Source of the DNA: Lelliottia nimipressuralis
GTDB taxonomy: Bacteria; Pseudomonadota; Gammaproteobacteria; Enterobacterales; Enterobacteriaceae
Assembly: GCF_004115925.1 (NCBI RefSeq)
Contig: NZ_SDDX01000008.1
Coordinates: forward strand, 372,001 to 436,000
DNA length: 64,000 nt
Reading direction: 5' to 3'
Every line of letters begins with the position of its first letter. The first letter of the stretch is position 1. The notes beneath the pieces are model-generated. The model was not told the origin of the DNA and ran no database searches. It saw nothing but the letters and a program-made list of their open reading frames with translations. The position numbers were made by a program, and so were the translations under genes. Below, piece by piece: positions 19,198-28,223 of this stretch.

Positions 19198-19656
19198 ATG
19201 TATGGAAAAAAAATAATATTTGACAAATTTACCGAGTTTCTGCGTGATCTTAGTTTCAAAAAATATGGAAGCTTGTGGGGGAAAGTATGTAATGAGTATC
19301 TTTTAGTTCTATATTTAAGAAAAAGCCAGTGGGCTAATAAGTATTATTTAGAGATAGGTGGCATTTGTAGTCATGACAAACATCAGGATTTTTCTAAGAA
19401 AGCGAAAGATATAGACTTCATAATTTCTGCGGACAAATTAGTTCCAGAGTTAGACTCTGTCATTTTGGACTCAGCTCTTGATTTGGAAGTTTCTGATGAT
19501 GCAAAGTTAGAGCGATTGCTCCGTGAGCTAAATAGATACTTAATTCCTTATTTGGAAAATTTGAGTACGAAAGAAGGAGTGAAGAAACTATATGTAGATG
19601 GAAATCTTAAAGCTGCAATGATTGATGCCCGAGCTCGTGAAGTTCTAAACCTTTGA
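19198..19656 (+). CDS. Putative immunity protein for the Rhs tip
   Basis: The 152-residue acidic protein follows the Rhs effector directly, the standard position of the cognate immunity gene. No signal peptide or membrane segment is visible, fitting neutralisation of a cytoplasmic nuclease. The segment WGKVCNEYLLVLYLRKSQWA with YYLEIGG recalls DUF4304-type proteins, but this is tentative. The start is awkward: AAGGAG ends only three bases before ATG 19198. A better spaced ATG at 19202 is out of frame, terminating after four codons across an eight-A run. AT-rich codon use matches the tip. Confidence 0.72.
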   Translation: MYGKKIIFDKFTEFLRDLSFKKYGSLWGKVCNEYLLVLYLRKSQWANKYYLEIGGICSHDKHQDFSKKAKDIDFIISADKLVPELDSVILDSALDLEVSDDAKLERLLRELNRYLIPYLENLSTKEGVKKLYVDGNLKAAMIDARAREVLNL

Positions 19657-19929
19657 TCAACATTATGAGTAACATTTTTAAATAGAGGGGGTGTTTTTAT
19701 TTACTTCATAAAAACTGAACGATGAAATAAAATCGTATTTATATTTATAAAGATCACCCCCTTTATATTTGCATTTTACAATGTTAATCAAAATATATAA
19801 AACCAACACTTCAAGAGACTTCAAAATATGTAAATGGATATCAAAACAGTAATCTATTTTCATCCTTGTCTATAATAGTACTACCGCAGAGATGTTCGGA
19901 ACTATCATCGGGCTGAAAACTACTGAAGG

Positions 19930-20220
19930 AGGGACCCGGGAATATAAATATGACCCGTTCGGCAGACGTTTTACCAATACGCTACACCAGCTATGAAAAC
20001 CGGGTACGGACTTTTAATGGAACGGCCAACAGCTGATGGAGAAGATCCCAGTAAGAGTATATGGCACTGTGCAAGATGGAAACACCATTGGCTAAATATT
20101 TGACCCGAGCAGCTTTACACCGCTGGCGCGCTACGAAAAGGGACAACTGCACTATGCGGTAACGGATACAGTCGGGCGCATCCAGGAACTGCTGGCCGAA
20201 GACGGCACCATTGTCTAGCG
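19930..20220 (+). pseudogene. Degenerate rhs core fragment (cassette 2)
   Basis: From about 19930 the sequence matches the effector's Rhs core (GGGAATATAAATATGACCCG corresponds to position 18300 onward) but has several indels and stops, including TAA in the equivalent of IRWIYEP and TAG at 20217-20219 replacing a Trp codon. It is a remnant of a displaced rhs 3' end, joined in frame beyond 20220 to an orphan toxin tip. It sits after 270 AT-rich, gene-free bases following the first immunity gene. Confidence 0.8.
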
Positions 20221-20320
20221 GGGAAAACAGCAACTGTGGGGCCGGGAAGAAAGTGCGAATGACGCTTACATCTCATGCAGACTGCGTTTTCCGGGTCAGT
20301 ACGAGGATGAAGAATCCGGG

Positions 20321-20812
20321 TTGTATTACAACCGGTTCCGGTACTATGATTGTGAGACTGGGCAGTATATAAGTCCGGACCCGATTGGGTTGGCAGGTGG
20401 GGTAAATCCTTACGGGTATGTGCATAATCCGTTGGGGTGGATAGACCCTCTAGGTTTAACTAAGAATTATAAGTCTGAATCCCCTTATCACGGACCAAAA
20501 CCTGAATACGATCCCGCGACACATCATGATCCGTCTTCTCCTGATTTTAGAGGTGGAGGTAGTAAAACAACACCTCTGCCACCAGATGCAGAGGAAGTTT
20601 ATCGAAAATCAGTACCTGCCGATTCTTCAGGAAACAAATGGTTTGGACAAAATAGTGAAGGCGAGTTCTATCGCTACCAAGGGAACAATGGGAAAGTTCA
20701 TTGGAATGGTAGAGAAAATTCAGAAAGAGGATTAGAAGTTCCATCTTGGATTCGTAAAAGATTCAAACAAATAGCAGGAAAAATCAAATCACTAGGTGGA
20801 AAATGTGGATAA
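20321..20812 (+). CDS. Orphan Rhs core end with toxin tip (cassette 2)
   Basis: The open frame actually extends from 20220 (after the TAG) and has no natural start; the called TTG at 20321 is only the first possible codon. It encodes the end of an Rhs core ([20 protein letters not shown] through DPLGL, residues 1-47). A ~116-residue tip follows, with an [19 protein letters not shown] block, a Tyr/His-containing [15 protein letters not shown] block and a basic C-terminus. The tip family is not identified; a nuclease is plausible. It is probably silent until recombined onto the upstream rhs gene. The immunity gene overlaps its end. Confidence 0.65.
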   Translation: MYYNRFRYYDCETGQYISPDPIGLAGGVNPYGYVHNPLGWIDPLGLTKNYKSESPYHGPKPEYDPATHHDPSSPDFRGGGSKTTPLPPDAEEVYRKSVPADSSGNKWFGQNSEGEFYRYQGNNGKVHWNGRENSERGLEVPSWIRKRFKQIAGKIKSLGGKCG

Positions 20813-21272
20813 ACTTTCATTCGGCGAAAAAAAACTGTTTTCCATTGAAATACAAATTGACAATAAATATATTAACGCATCTCTATTTTTAAACAATGAG
20901 GAAATCGGTAATAAAAGAGAAAATGCGCCTCTAGAAACCTTCGTTGCTTTGCTGGAAGATAAAGTAAACAATTATGGGTATACTACAGCCGGCCGCCTTA
21001 TGAATCTTGATAAATTCAGTATCTATTCGTATGTGGTTGACGGATACAGAAATGCAAATAACTGGAAAGTTTCTCAAACCCTGAGTTACATTTGGATTAC
21101 TTTAGATTTAACACCATGCTTTGATGGAGAAATAGTCATTCTATTATCTTCGAATGAGAATGACAGAGTTATTTGGAGAAAGTTCAAGAATGAGGATATT
21201 AAAGAGATTTTTCTTCCACCAAGATACGTTTTAAAGCAGATGAAGTCTTTAATCAATAAGTTCTCACAATAA
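20805..21272 (+). CDS. Putative immunity protein of cassette 2
   Basis: The 155-residue product (GTG start at 20805, with AGGTGG upstream; GTG at 20796 is an alternative) overlaps the last codons of the orphan tip, typical of toxin/immunity coupling. It is cytoplasmic by sequence. Features such as [21 protein letters not shown] and an [11 protein letters not shown] tail are reminiscent of Imm42-type immunity proteins; this is tentative. Retention of an intact immunity gene beside a headless toxin is expected, since it protects against kin still carrying that tip. Confidence 0.68.
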   Translation: MDKLSFGEKKLFSIEIQIDNKYINASLFLNNEEIGNKRENAPLETFVALLEDKVNNYGYTTAGRLMNLDKFSIYSYVVDGYRNANNWKVSQTLSYIWITLDLTPCFDGEIVILLSSNENDRVIWRKFKNEDIKEIFLPPRYVLKQMKSLINKFSQ

Positions 21273-21432
21273 AAACCACAAAAACCAGGGTTCTGACTCA
21301 ACAATAAACCAACTAAATAGGTTGAAAAACTTATGGAGAACTCTGGAAATATCAGTTCATCTCTTTAGTTGGCGAAACATCATGCGTCGGATACCCGAGG
21401 TTATTTTTACTGAGATGATAACTATTTATTAA

Positions 21433-21772
21433 AGGGAATCCCGGTGGGTTCTGACGGTAAACCGGGTAACGAAAACACCATTCGCTGAATATACGAACTG
21501 GACAGTTTTTTACGCCGCTGGCACGCTACAAAAAGGGCCAGCTGCACTATGCAGTAATGGATACGGTCGGGCGCATCAAGGAACTCAGCACCATCGTCTG
21601 GCGGGGAAAACAGCAACAGTGGGGCCGGGAAGAGAGTGCAAATGACGCCAACGTCTCATGCAGACTGCGTTTTCCAGGCCAGTATGAGGATGAAGAATCC
21701 GGGTAGTATTACAACCGCTACCGGTACTATGATTGCGAGGCAGGGCAGTATATAAGTCCGGACCCGATTGGG
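21433..21772 (+). pseudogene. Degenerate rhs core fragment (cassette 3)
   Basis: Matches the effector's core from the equivalent of position 18409 (GGGAATCCCGGTGGGTTCTG) to the conserved core end. It contains TGA in the IRWIYE equivalent, a frameshift in the following FTPLARY stretch, a deletion in the ELLTEDG stretch, and TAG at 21704-21706 in place of the Leu codon of [10 protein letters not shown]. It is a second displaced rhs 3' end, lacking start and most of the core, and feeds into an orphan tip. Confidence 0.8.
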
Positions 21773-22165
21773 TTGGCCGGTGGGGTAAATCCTTACGGGT
21801 ATGTGCATAATCCGTTGGGGTGGATAGACCCGCTGGGGTTGGCTTGTTGTGCAATAAAAGCTAGAAGCCGGAATGAAGCTTTCAGACTTGCTAAAGAATA
21901 TGCCCAAGTTCCTCGTATTTCTCGTGGTGGCCTTAATATTTCATTAGACGACCTGAAGGTGACCAGTCGTGGGGAAAATTGGGAGAAAATGAAAGCTGCT
22001 GGCGGTCAGAAATTGGGACGCAGAAATCCATCGGGTAAAAATGAATGGTTTGAGCATCCCGACGGACACCCAGATGCGGGAGAGCCGGGCATTCCAGATT
22101 ATCATTCAGGCGGTCATATACATGCTATTGATCCACAAGGCAATGAAAAGGTATTTACATGGTAA
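21773..22165 (+). CDS. Orphan Rhs core end with toxin tip (cassette 3)
   Basis: The frame opens after the TAG at 21704-21706, so the TTG at 21773 is not a demonstrated start. It encodes [20 protein letters not shown] (Rhs core end, almost identical to cassette 2) followed by a ~107-residue tip. The tip has [18 protein letters not shown] and a His-rich end ([20 protein letters not shown], then GGHIHAID). The N-terminal part recalls the linker seen in several nuclease tips, and clustered histidines suggest metal-dependent catalysis; the family is not identified. An immunity gene overlaps the stop codon. Likely silent in place. Confidence 0.65.
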   Translation: MAGGVNPYGYVHNPLGWIDPLGLACCAIKARSRNEAFRLAKEYAQVPRISRGGLNISLDDLKVTSRGENWEKMKAAGGQKLGRRNPSGKNEWFEHPDGHPDAGEPGIPDYHSGGHIHAIDPQGNEKVFTW

Positions 22166-22779
22166 GCTGCAAGTCTATGTCCATTGAGCGAGTAATTAAA
22201 TTCCCTCTTCCTATTTGGATGGCAGATAATTTTATACGAGCAAAAGAATTATGTACCGAACCATACTGTATATGCTATCAAAGGGATGTGGACAATAACG
22301 GTTTTGGCCCTTACGGTTTCTCTACAGATAAGTCACAAAAAATAATATCCGGTGTCTTTGGTAACATTTCCCATTTGGATGCCGAGCGAAATAGTATCAA
22401 AGAACAAAATAACATTAATATTGACGGAGTCTATTTCTATGGCGAAAGAAGCAATAACTTGATACTTGAACATAATAAATTCCACTCATTCAAAGCCAAG
22501 AATAGAATGAGAACAAAAAGAGGGCTAAGTGCAGAACCATTACCTGCAGAGCCATTTCTCTTTAATTTTATCAAAGATGGAATTTATGACTCTAACAAGC
22601 TCAATTATTTAATAATTAATGGCTATAACTTCTTTTTGAGTAAGTTTAACACGCCTCAAGCAGGGCAGACTCTATTTTTATTTGAACCAAATGTTTGGCA
22701 TAAAATAAAACTACACTGTGAATTGAATGAGGTGCATACGCAAGAGTTTAACTCCCCCGAACAATTAAATTATTGGTAA
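22159..22779 (+). CDS. Putative immunity protein of cassette 3
   Basis: Unrecognised 206-residue protein beginning inside the stop region of the cassette-3 tip (ATG 22159 with AAAAGG eight bases upstream; ATG 22177 possible). No signal peptide or membrane segments. It is AT-rich, like the other immunity genes here. A central block has [19 protein letters not shown], and the C-terminal [15 protein letters not shown] is of the kind seen in imm11-like proteins, although I cannot assign a family. The position strongly suggests immunity to the preceding tip. Confidence 0.65.
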   Translation: MVSCKSMSIERVIKFPLPIWMADNFIRAKELCTEPYCICYQRDVDNNGFGPYGFSTDKSQKIISGVFGNISHLDAERNSIKEQNNINIDGVYFYGERSNNLILEHNKFHSFKAKNRMRTKRGLSAEPLPAEPFLFNFIKDGIYDSNKLNYLIINGYNFFLSKFNTPQAGQTLFLFEPNVWHKIKLHCELNEVHTQEFNSPEQLNYW

Positions 22780-22877
22780 TAATCTTACACGTTATGAATA
22801 ATGACCGAAACGGTCTTACATATATACGCGGCCATTTTAAACTTAGCAGCTATTACAAACGCACTTAGTCACTTAAC

Positions 22878-23763
22878 GCCCCGACGGCGAACGCCTGGCA
22901 TGCCGGTACGATAAACTCACTCGCCTGACTGAAATCATTAACGCCGAAGGCGACCGTTACCGACTCACCTATGACAAAGCCGGACAGCTGATTGCTGAAA
23001 CCGACTTCACTGGGCGCACGCTGACGTACGAATACGATAATGCAGGCCGCTGTATCTGCACGCGCTTCCCGGACGGCACCTGCCTGAACCGCCGCTACAA
23101 TGTCACCGACCAGGTCACAAATGAGCAAGTGACGCGGGACGATAGCAACCACACTCTCAGCACCACCACTTTTCGCTATGACACTCTGTGCCGTCTGGTA
23201 GAGGCAAAAAATGATGCGGCGACGGTCACGTATGACTATGACGGCGCAAGCCGTCTCATCGCCGAAACCCTCAACGGCAGACGCACGGAGTATCAGTATG
23301 ATAGTGACCGTGACACGGTATCTCAGCGCATCACTGGCGGACTGACTGAACACTTCACCCACGGCGTGACGGGCGAGCTGAAACTGTGGCAACTTAACGG
23401 CCATGCTCCCCTGACATTCACCCATGATCTGCGCGGCCAGGAAACGACCCACCAGAGCGACGCCGGATTTTACCAGCAGCTCAGCTACACGCAGACCGGC
23501 ATGCTGACAAAGCAGAAAGCCGGGAATCAGAACACCGGACCGGATGAGCGTAACAGCAGGCTGGCGCGGGAATGGCTGTACGACAAAGCCTACAACCTGA
23601 CCATGATTGCCGACTCACTGCGTGGCACTGCGGTGCACAGCCTGACGGCAAACGACCAGATAAGTCATGCCACCTGGACCGGCAGCCAGTGTATGCCGAT
23701 GCGCGAAGAGCGCTTCATCTACGACAAAAATCTCAACATCACCCGCCGCCAGACCTGGATAAT
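22878..23763 (+). pseudogene. Internal rhs core fragment without start or tip
   Basis: About 886 bases nearly identical to positions 17122-18005 of the intact rhs gene (from CCCCGACGGCGAACGCCTGG to GCCGCCAGACCTGGATAA). The reading frame is open through YD repeats (TYEYDNAGRC, TFRYDTLCRL, TYDYDGASRL) but has no start, no core end and no toxin tip. Both junctions are abrupt. The high identity over this length makes it a strong substrate for recombination with the intact gene. Confidence 0.85.
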
Positions 23764-24045
23764 AACCATACCTTCGTTACCACGCATGTGAAAAATACAG
23801 AATTCTGCAATTTTAACGGTATAGGACATATCCATATCAAATCCAACATCACGCAATTCTTTATCTATGAGATGAGTCTTAGGCATGCGATTGACGCCCT
23901 GATATAGAAATATCACATGTATCTGCCGGGCCGCACCACGGGTTGAAGTATGAGCAGGCGCTGAAAAGGACATACCTATGTCAACCAGACAGCAAGCATT
24001 GCAGCAGTCGCAGGAAAACGTAACGATAACGTTCTCAAATTTTAT
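23764..24045. other. Gap after the last rhs fragment
   Basis: About 280 bases of unexplained sequence that abruptly replaces the rhs homology at 23764. It holds a possible 23-residue frame at 23978-24049 (MSTRQQALQQSQENV...) with AAGG upstream, overlapping the converging lipoprotein gene; I cannot support it as a gene. It probably marks the right boundary of the rhs island. Confidence 0.4.
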
Positions 24046-24906
24046 TTAATTAAATGCTCTATTACAGACTGTCACGCCTTTCACCAGCCATTGCGGCCAA
24101 ATGGCTGCCCAGTCGGAGCCATGCGCCATGCCGCTTACCACTGCCGTGTGGGCGCAGGTTCCGCCTGTCACCTGCACAAAACGACGGGCGACCTCGGGGG
24201 GAACTGTTTCATCCGCGTCGCCGCTGAGATGCAGCTGTGGAATGTGCTTCAGCTTGCCGGCATGGTCGATGGCGCTCATTGCGTCAGGCATCGCGCTCAC
24301 ATGATGCAACTCGTTGACATAATTGACATCGAGATTACCCGCCACGGTGCGCAGCACCCGGACATCCCCACGCCGTTCGGCCAGCAGCGCCGCGATATTA
24401 CCCCCGCCAGAATATCCCGTTAATTCAAGCGTCACGCCCGGATAACGCGCCGTAAACTGGCTTAGCGCCTCGTCCATCGCCTTCAATACCTGCGGGGAGA
24501 AACGATCGGCGGTCCACCAGCGAACACTGCAATACGCAGGCAACGGCGGCCCTATAAACTGACATGGCCGGCCCAGATAGAGCACGCTGGCGTGAGTATC
24601 AGCGGCAGCCAGCTTCAGGCCAACGGGATTGCGTGGAGTCGGATCGTCCGAGGGCCGCGTGCGGCTTTGCCAGGCAAATCCATCCCCTTCGATGTAGACA
24701 TGCAGTGACGTCACGGTGGGTGCAATTCGACTCCAGCTGGCAATCAAAAAGGAATCTGTCTGAACATTTTCTCTGGTAAGACCTGCATCCTGCGCAATCT
24801 GGCTTGCCGTCTCCCGGGGTTCGACATAAACGCAGCCCGTGAATAAAAAAGATAAATTAATCAATAGGGCTGCAAAGAATATATTCTGTTTAACCCGCAA
24901 AGCCAT
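24046..24906 (-). CDS. Alpha/beta-hydrolase-fold lipoprotein
   Basis: The 286-residue product has a lipoprotein signal with lipobox FTGC (lipidated Cys25) and an alpha/beta-hydrolase fold. The nucleophile elbow GYSGGG places the catalytic Ser at 166. Candidate acid residues lie in SGDADETVP (D230/D232), and H262 in MAHGSDW fits the catalytic His. A loop IEGDGFAWQSR near 72-82 recalls the oxyanion region. Substrate is unknown; it would act from the envelope as an esterase or peptidase. AGGGTGAG supports the start. It faces the rhs remnants and is separate from the autotransporter, which is divergent. Confidence 0.85.
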   Translation of the reverse strand: MALRVKQNIFFAALLINLSFLFTGCVYVEPRETASQIAQDAGLTRENVQTDSFLIASWSRIAPTVTSLHVYIEGDGFAWQSRTRPSDDPTPRNPVGLKLAAADTHASVLYLGRPCQFIGPPLPAYCSVRWWTADRFSPQVLKAMDEALSQFTARYPGVTLELTGYSGGGNIAALLAERRGDVRVLRTVAGNLDVNYVNELHHVSAMPDAMSAIDHAGKLKHIPQLHLSGDADETVPPEVARRFVQVTGGTCAHTAVVSGMAHGSDWAAIWPQWLVKGVTVCNRAFN

Positions 24907-25090
24907 ATCTCACCCTAAGTTAAATTAAAAACAACACAAAATTTATGGAATTATTTCTCAATGAAATAATTAAGCAAAGCTTATTGTTTTTTGCAACAAA
25001 TTGTATATTCTGCGCCCGAACAATATCGGATTAATCCGAAGTTTCTCCATCTGCATTTTTACAACAATCGCAACTTTGTGACGGCTCACC

Positions 25091-28000
25091 ATGAGAAAAA
25101 AATATCTTAGCCAGCTGATTTCTTTGCTGGTGGCTTCAACAGCGGCACAGGGGCTGCTGACGACCCATTCTATCGCAGCATCAGACGTCATCATCGACAC
25201 ACCAATGTCCGGCCTTCAGGTGCTCGGCTCAAACGATGTTATTCGCGTGACCAATACCGGTTCCCTTAGCGGCGCGCCCACAACCGCGTTAACGCTTCAA
25301 CAGGGGGCGACGGTCACTACATTCACCAACGAGGGCCTGATCACTGATATTAACGATAATAATCTGCCCTTCAGTATGAATGTGGTTCAAATTGACGGTA
25401 CAGCCGGTACGTTTGAAAATAACGGCATTATTCAAAGCGTTAATCAGTACCATTATGGCAGCATAGTCGAACTGAGTGCGTCGGGCGTCGTGGATAATTT
25501 TATTAACCGTGGCACGATTCAAAATTCGCTGAATAATTTTAATATGGGGATGGATAATACCGGCTCCATCGAAAATAACGGCCATATTATTAATCTGACG
25601 AACACGGAAACCGGAACCATTACCGGCTATCGCGGTATTAATAACCTCGGCACTATTGATAGTCTGACCAATGCCGGCGTAATTACCGCTGCGAATAACA
25701 ATTTTATGCCGATGCCCGGGCAAAACGGCGCGATTTATAATCGCGGGATCATTGGTACGCTGCATAATACGGGTACGCTCCAGACCGGTACCCTCAATTA
25801 TTTCGGCAGCGCCGGGGTGATTAACTGGGGGACGATCAACACCCTTATCAATGACAATCTGATCAGCGGTAGCGCAGACGCCATTACCAACTATGGCACC
25901 GTAGGTACCCTTGAAAACAATGGCCGCATTGCTGCGATTAACAATGGTATTTTCGCCAGCAGCTCCGACGGCAACGCAATCGCCGAGATCGTGAACAACG
26001 GCGAAATCTCGGGCGGCTATTACGGTATTTACCTTGCCAGCTACAGCAACCAGAATCCAGCCACTCAAATCATCAACAACGGCACCCTGAGCGGCGGCAA
26101 CTCTGCCCTGTATATCTACACGGATATTAACGCCAGCGCGGATATTACGCTGACCAACAACGGTGTGGTGAAAGGCGATATTTACTCCCAAAGCGCAGCA
26201 CCGTTACTCATCAATGGCGGTAGCACGACCACGGGAACCTTAACCGGCCAGAACGGGACAGGCACCCTCACCAGCCAGCACTCAGACGTCATCTTTGGCA
26301 CCGGTTCACTGCTGCTGAACGATAACGTGAATGCGGCCACGGTCCAGAACCGTGGCGCGTCCTTGCAGGTCAATACAGACATTACGATTGCCGGGGATTA
26401 CCACCAGAAAGCCGCAGCAGCGCTGATTTCAGGTATCTCCGATCTGGCAACCCAGAACGGCACGCTGATGGCCGACAGCGGCTATGGCCGTTTGAATGTC
26501 ACCGGCAATGCGACAATCGAAGAAGGTTCGAGCATCAACCTGGTCCGCACGGGTGGCACGTATCAGTTCGCGGAAGGCCAGCGCTATGTGGTGATCAATG
26601 CCGCGGGATCGGGCACCGATTACAACGCCGATAAGCTGAACTACAGCGCGAGCGGCTATCGCGGCGCCGTGAGTGGTTCCGTTTATGAGACAGGAACAGA
26701 CAAAGCGCTGGTCTTGACCGTGGGCGCCGAGCCTCCGGTTGTGACACCGCCTGTTGTCACGCCACCGGTTGTGACACCACCTGTTGTGACACCGCCCGTT
26801 GTGACGCCACCGGTTGTGACACCGCCCGTTGTCACGCCACCCGTTGTGACGCCACCGGTTGTAACACCGCCAGTGGTGACGCCACCGGTTGTAACACCGC
26901 CCGTTGTAACACCACCGGTTGTAACGCCGCCAGTGGTGACACCGCCGACTCAGCCAACGCCAAAACCTGCGCTGGCGACGATCCCAAGCGCCAGCGCGGC
27001 ATTGGGCGGTCTGGCGAACTACACCGGGATCTCCTCTCCGCAGCTGTTGGATCTGTATAACGCCTCGTTAGCCATCCAGGGCAAAGACGAAGCCAACCGC
27101 GCGGGCGAGAAACTCTCCCCAGGCCAGAACATCAACACCAGCTCTGCCGCCGCCGTGGCGACCTCTACCGCTCAGGCGGTTGTGGGCGCGCACATTGATG
27201 CAGTGCGTAATCCTCACACCTCCGGCACCAGCGGCGTCGCGACCGGTGATGACTACACAAGCAACTGGATCGTCTGGGGTCAGCCGTTTGGCGGCTATGC
27301 GCGTCAGGACAGCAGTGCTGAAATCAGCGGCTACACGGCGAAATTTGGCGGCCTGATTCTGGGCGCCGACCGCTCGCTGGGTGACGACTGGCGTCTGGGC
27401 GCGGCCGTGAACTACAGCAACACCTCCGTGCATGGTAAAGGCAATCTGAGCGGTAACACCTCCACCGCCGACAACTACGGCATCATCGGTTACGCCGGTT
27501 ACACGGGCGATCCGTGGTATCTGAACCTCTCTGCCGGTGTAAACCGCCAGAACTACAGCTCGGTTCGCCGCGCAGACTTCACCGGCTTCTCCGGCGCTGC
27601 TCAGGGTAAATTCAACGGTCAGTCCGTCACCCTGCAAACGGAGTTCGGCTATCCGGTCACGCTGCCTGCCGACGTTGTCGTCACGCCGCTTGCTAGCCTG
27701 ACGTACGGATATCAGCATGTGGATGACTATAAAGAGACAGGCGGTAACGGCATGGCGCTGAATGTGGGCAGTACCCACTCCCAGTCTGTGGTGAGCGATA
27801 TCGGTGCCCGCATCGAGAAAACCTTCGCGACCGGTCTCGGCAGCCTGACGCCGTTCGCGCAGGTCTCGTGGATTCATCAGTACGATAACCGTCAGGTGAG
27901 CAGCCATGCGACCTACGCCGCCGATGCCGTCGGTGAAACCAGCTTTATCACCAAAGGCGCATCGCCGGTGGAAGATATGGCGGGTGTGGCGATCGGCAGC

Positions 28001-28108
28001 ACGCTGTACGACGCCAACGATCTGAGCCTGGACGCGCGCTACGATCTGCAAGCGGGCGAGCGCTATCAGGCGCACACCTTCAGCCTGCGGTTGCGTAAGA
28101 TGTTCTAA
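25091..28108 (+). CDS. Autotransporter (type V secretion) with PPVVT-repeat linker
   Basis: A 1005-residue surface protein. The signal peptide spans residues 1 to about 30. The passenger (about 31-545) is rich in Asn-Asn-Gly/Asn-Asn-Thr turns such as VDNFINRGTI and NNGTLSGG, expected to form a beta-helix. A 70-residue linker of 14 PPVVT units follows (548-617). The C-terminal beta-barrel (about 730-1005, starting near NWIVWGQPFGGYAR) ends in the required aromatic (RLRKMF). Only a weak ribosome binding site precedes the ATG, and the upstream 180 bases are AT-rich. It is a likely adhesin, ShdA/MisL-like in layout; no protease motif is visible. Confidence 0.92.
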   Translation: MRKKYLSQLISLLVASTAAQGLLTTHSIAASDVIIDTPMSGLQVLGSNDVIRVTNTGSLSGAPTTALTLQQGATVTTFTNEGLITDINDNNLPFSMNVVQIDGTAGTFENNGIIQSVNQYHYGSIVELSASGVVDNFINRGTIQNSLNNFNMGMDNTGSIENNGHIINLTNTETGTITGYRGINNLGTIDSLTNAGVITAANNNFMPMPGQNGAIYNRGIIGTLHNTGTLQTGTLNYFGSAGVINWGTINTLINDNLISGSADAITNYGTVGTLENNGRIAAINNGIFASSSDGNAIAEIVNNGEISGGYYGIYLASYSNQNPATQIINNGTLSGGNSALYIYTDINASADITLTNNGVVKGDIYSQSAAPLLINGGSTTTGTLTGQNGTGTLTSQHSDVIFGTGSLLLNDNVNAATVQNRGASLQVNTDITIAGDYHQKAAAALISGISDLATQNGTLMADSGYGRLNVTGNATIEEGSSINLVRTGGTYQFAEGQRYVVINAAGSGTDYNADKLNYSASGYRGAVSGSVYETGTDKALVLTVGAEPPVVTPPVVTPPVVTPPVVTPPVVTPPVVTPPVVTPPVVTPPVVTPPVVTPPVVTPPVVTPPVVTPPVVTPPTQPTPKPALATIPSASAALGGLANYTGISSPQLLDLYNASLAIQGKDEANRAGEKLSPGQNINTSSAAAVATSTAQAVVGAHIDAVRNPHTSGTSGVATGDDYTSNWIVWGQPFGGYARQDSSAEISGYTAKFGGLILGADRSLGDDWRLGAAVNYSNTSVHGKGNLSGNTSTADNYGIIGYAGYTGDPWYLNLSAGVNRQNYSSVRRADFTGFSGAAQGKFNGQSVTLQTEFGYPVTLPADVVVTPLASLTYGYQHVDDYKETGGNGMALNVGSTHSQSVVSDIGARIEKTFATGLGSLTPFAQVSWIHQYDNRQVSSHATYAADAVGETSFITKGASPVEDMAGVAIGSTLYDANDLSLDARYDLQAGERYQAHTFSLRLRKMF
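26732..26941 (+). repeat. 15-bp tandem repeat, 14 copies, encoding PPVVT
   Basis: Fourteen uninterrupted 15-base units (consensus CC-n-CC-n-GT-n-GT-n-AC-n) differ only at synonymous third positions and code PPVVT each time. Any gain or loss of units keeps frame, so linker length can vary between strains. Confidence 0.95.
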
Positions 28109-28120
28109 TTGCTGTGAATA

Positions 28121-28150
28121 AAATGGGGCCGCACATGGCCCCATTTTTTT
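28121..28150 (+). terminator. Terminator after the autotransporter gene
   Basis: Perfect 10-bp stem AAATGGGGCC/GGCCCCATTT with a 6-base loop followed by a T run, 12 bases after the stop. Confidence 0.92.
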
Positions 28151-28223
28151 ATCATGGGCGGCAAAACATTGAGTTTTTCATCGGGCGCGTTAATAGTAGT
28201 TCTTTTCCCGATAAGAAAATGCC

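Noticed and set aside
19678..19863. 61-codon minus-strand frame and a distant GGGGGTG/CACCCCC inverted repeat
   Set aside because: The frame is a chance AT-rich frame; the repeat arms are about 70 bases apart and imperfectly extended, with no clear function.
23129..23791. 220-residue Rhs protein as a functional gene
   Set aside because: The called start is internal to YD repeats; upstream core sequence continues in frame without a start and the 3' end is an abrupt non-homologous junction.
26732..26941. CRISPR-like tandem repeat
   Set aside because: Units are contiguous 15-mers without spacers and encode PPVVT in the autotransporter frame.
27068..28144. 358-codon minus-strand frame under the autotransporter barrel
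   Set aside because: Antisense shadow of a GC-rich coding region; the plus-strand product is a clear beta-barrel ending in Phe.
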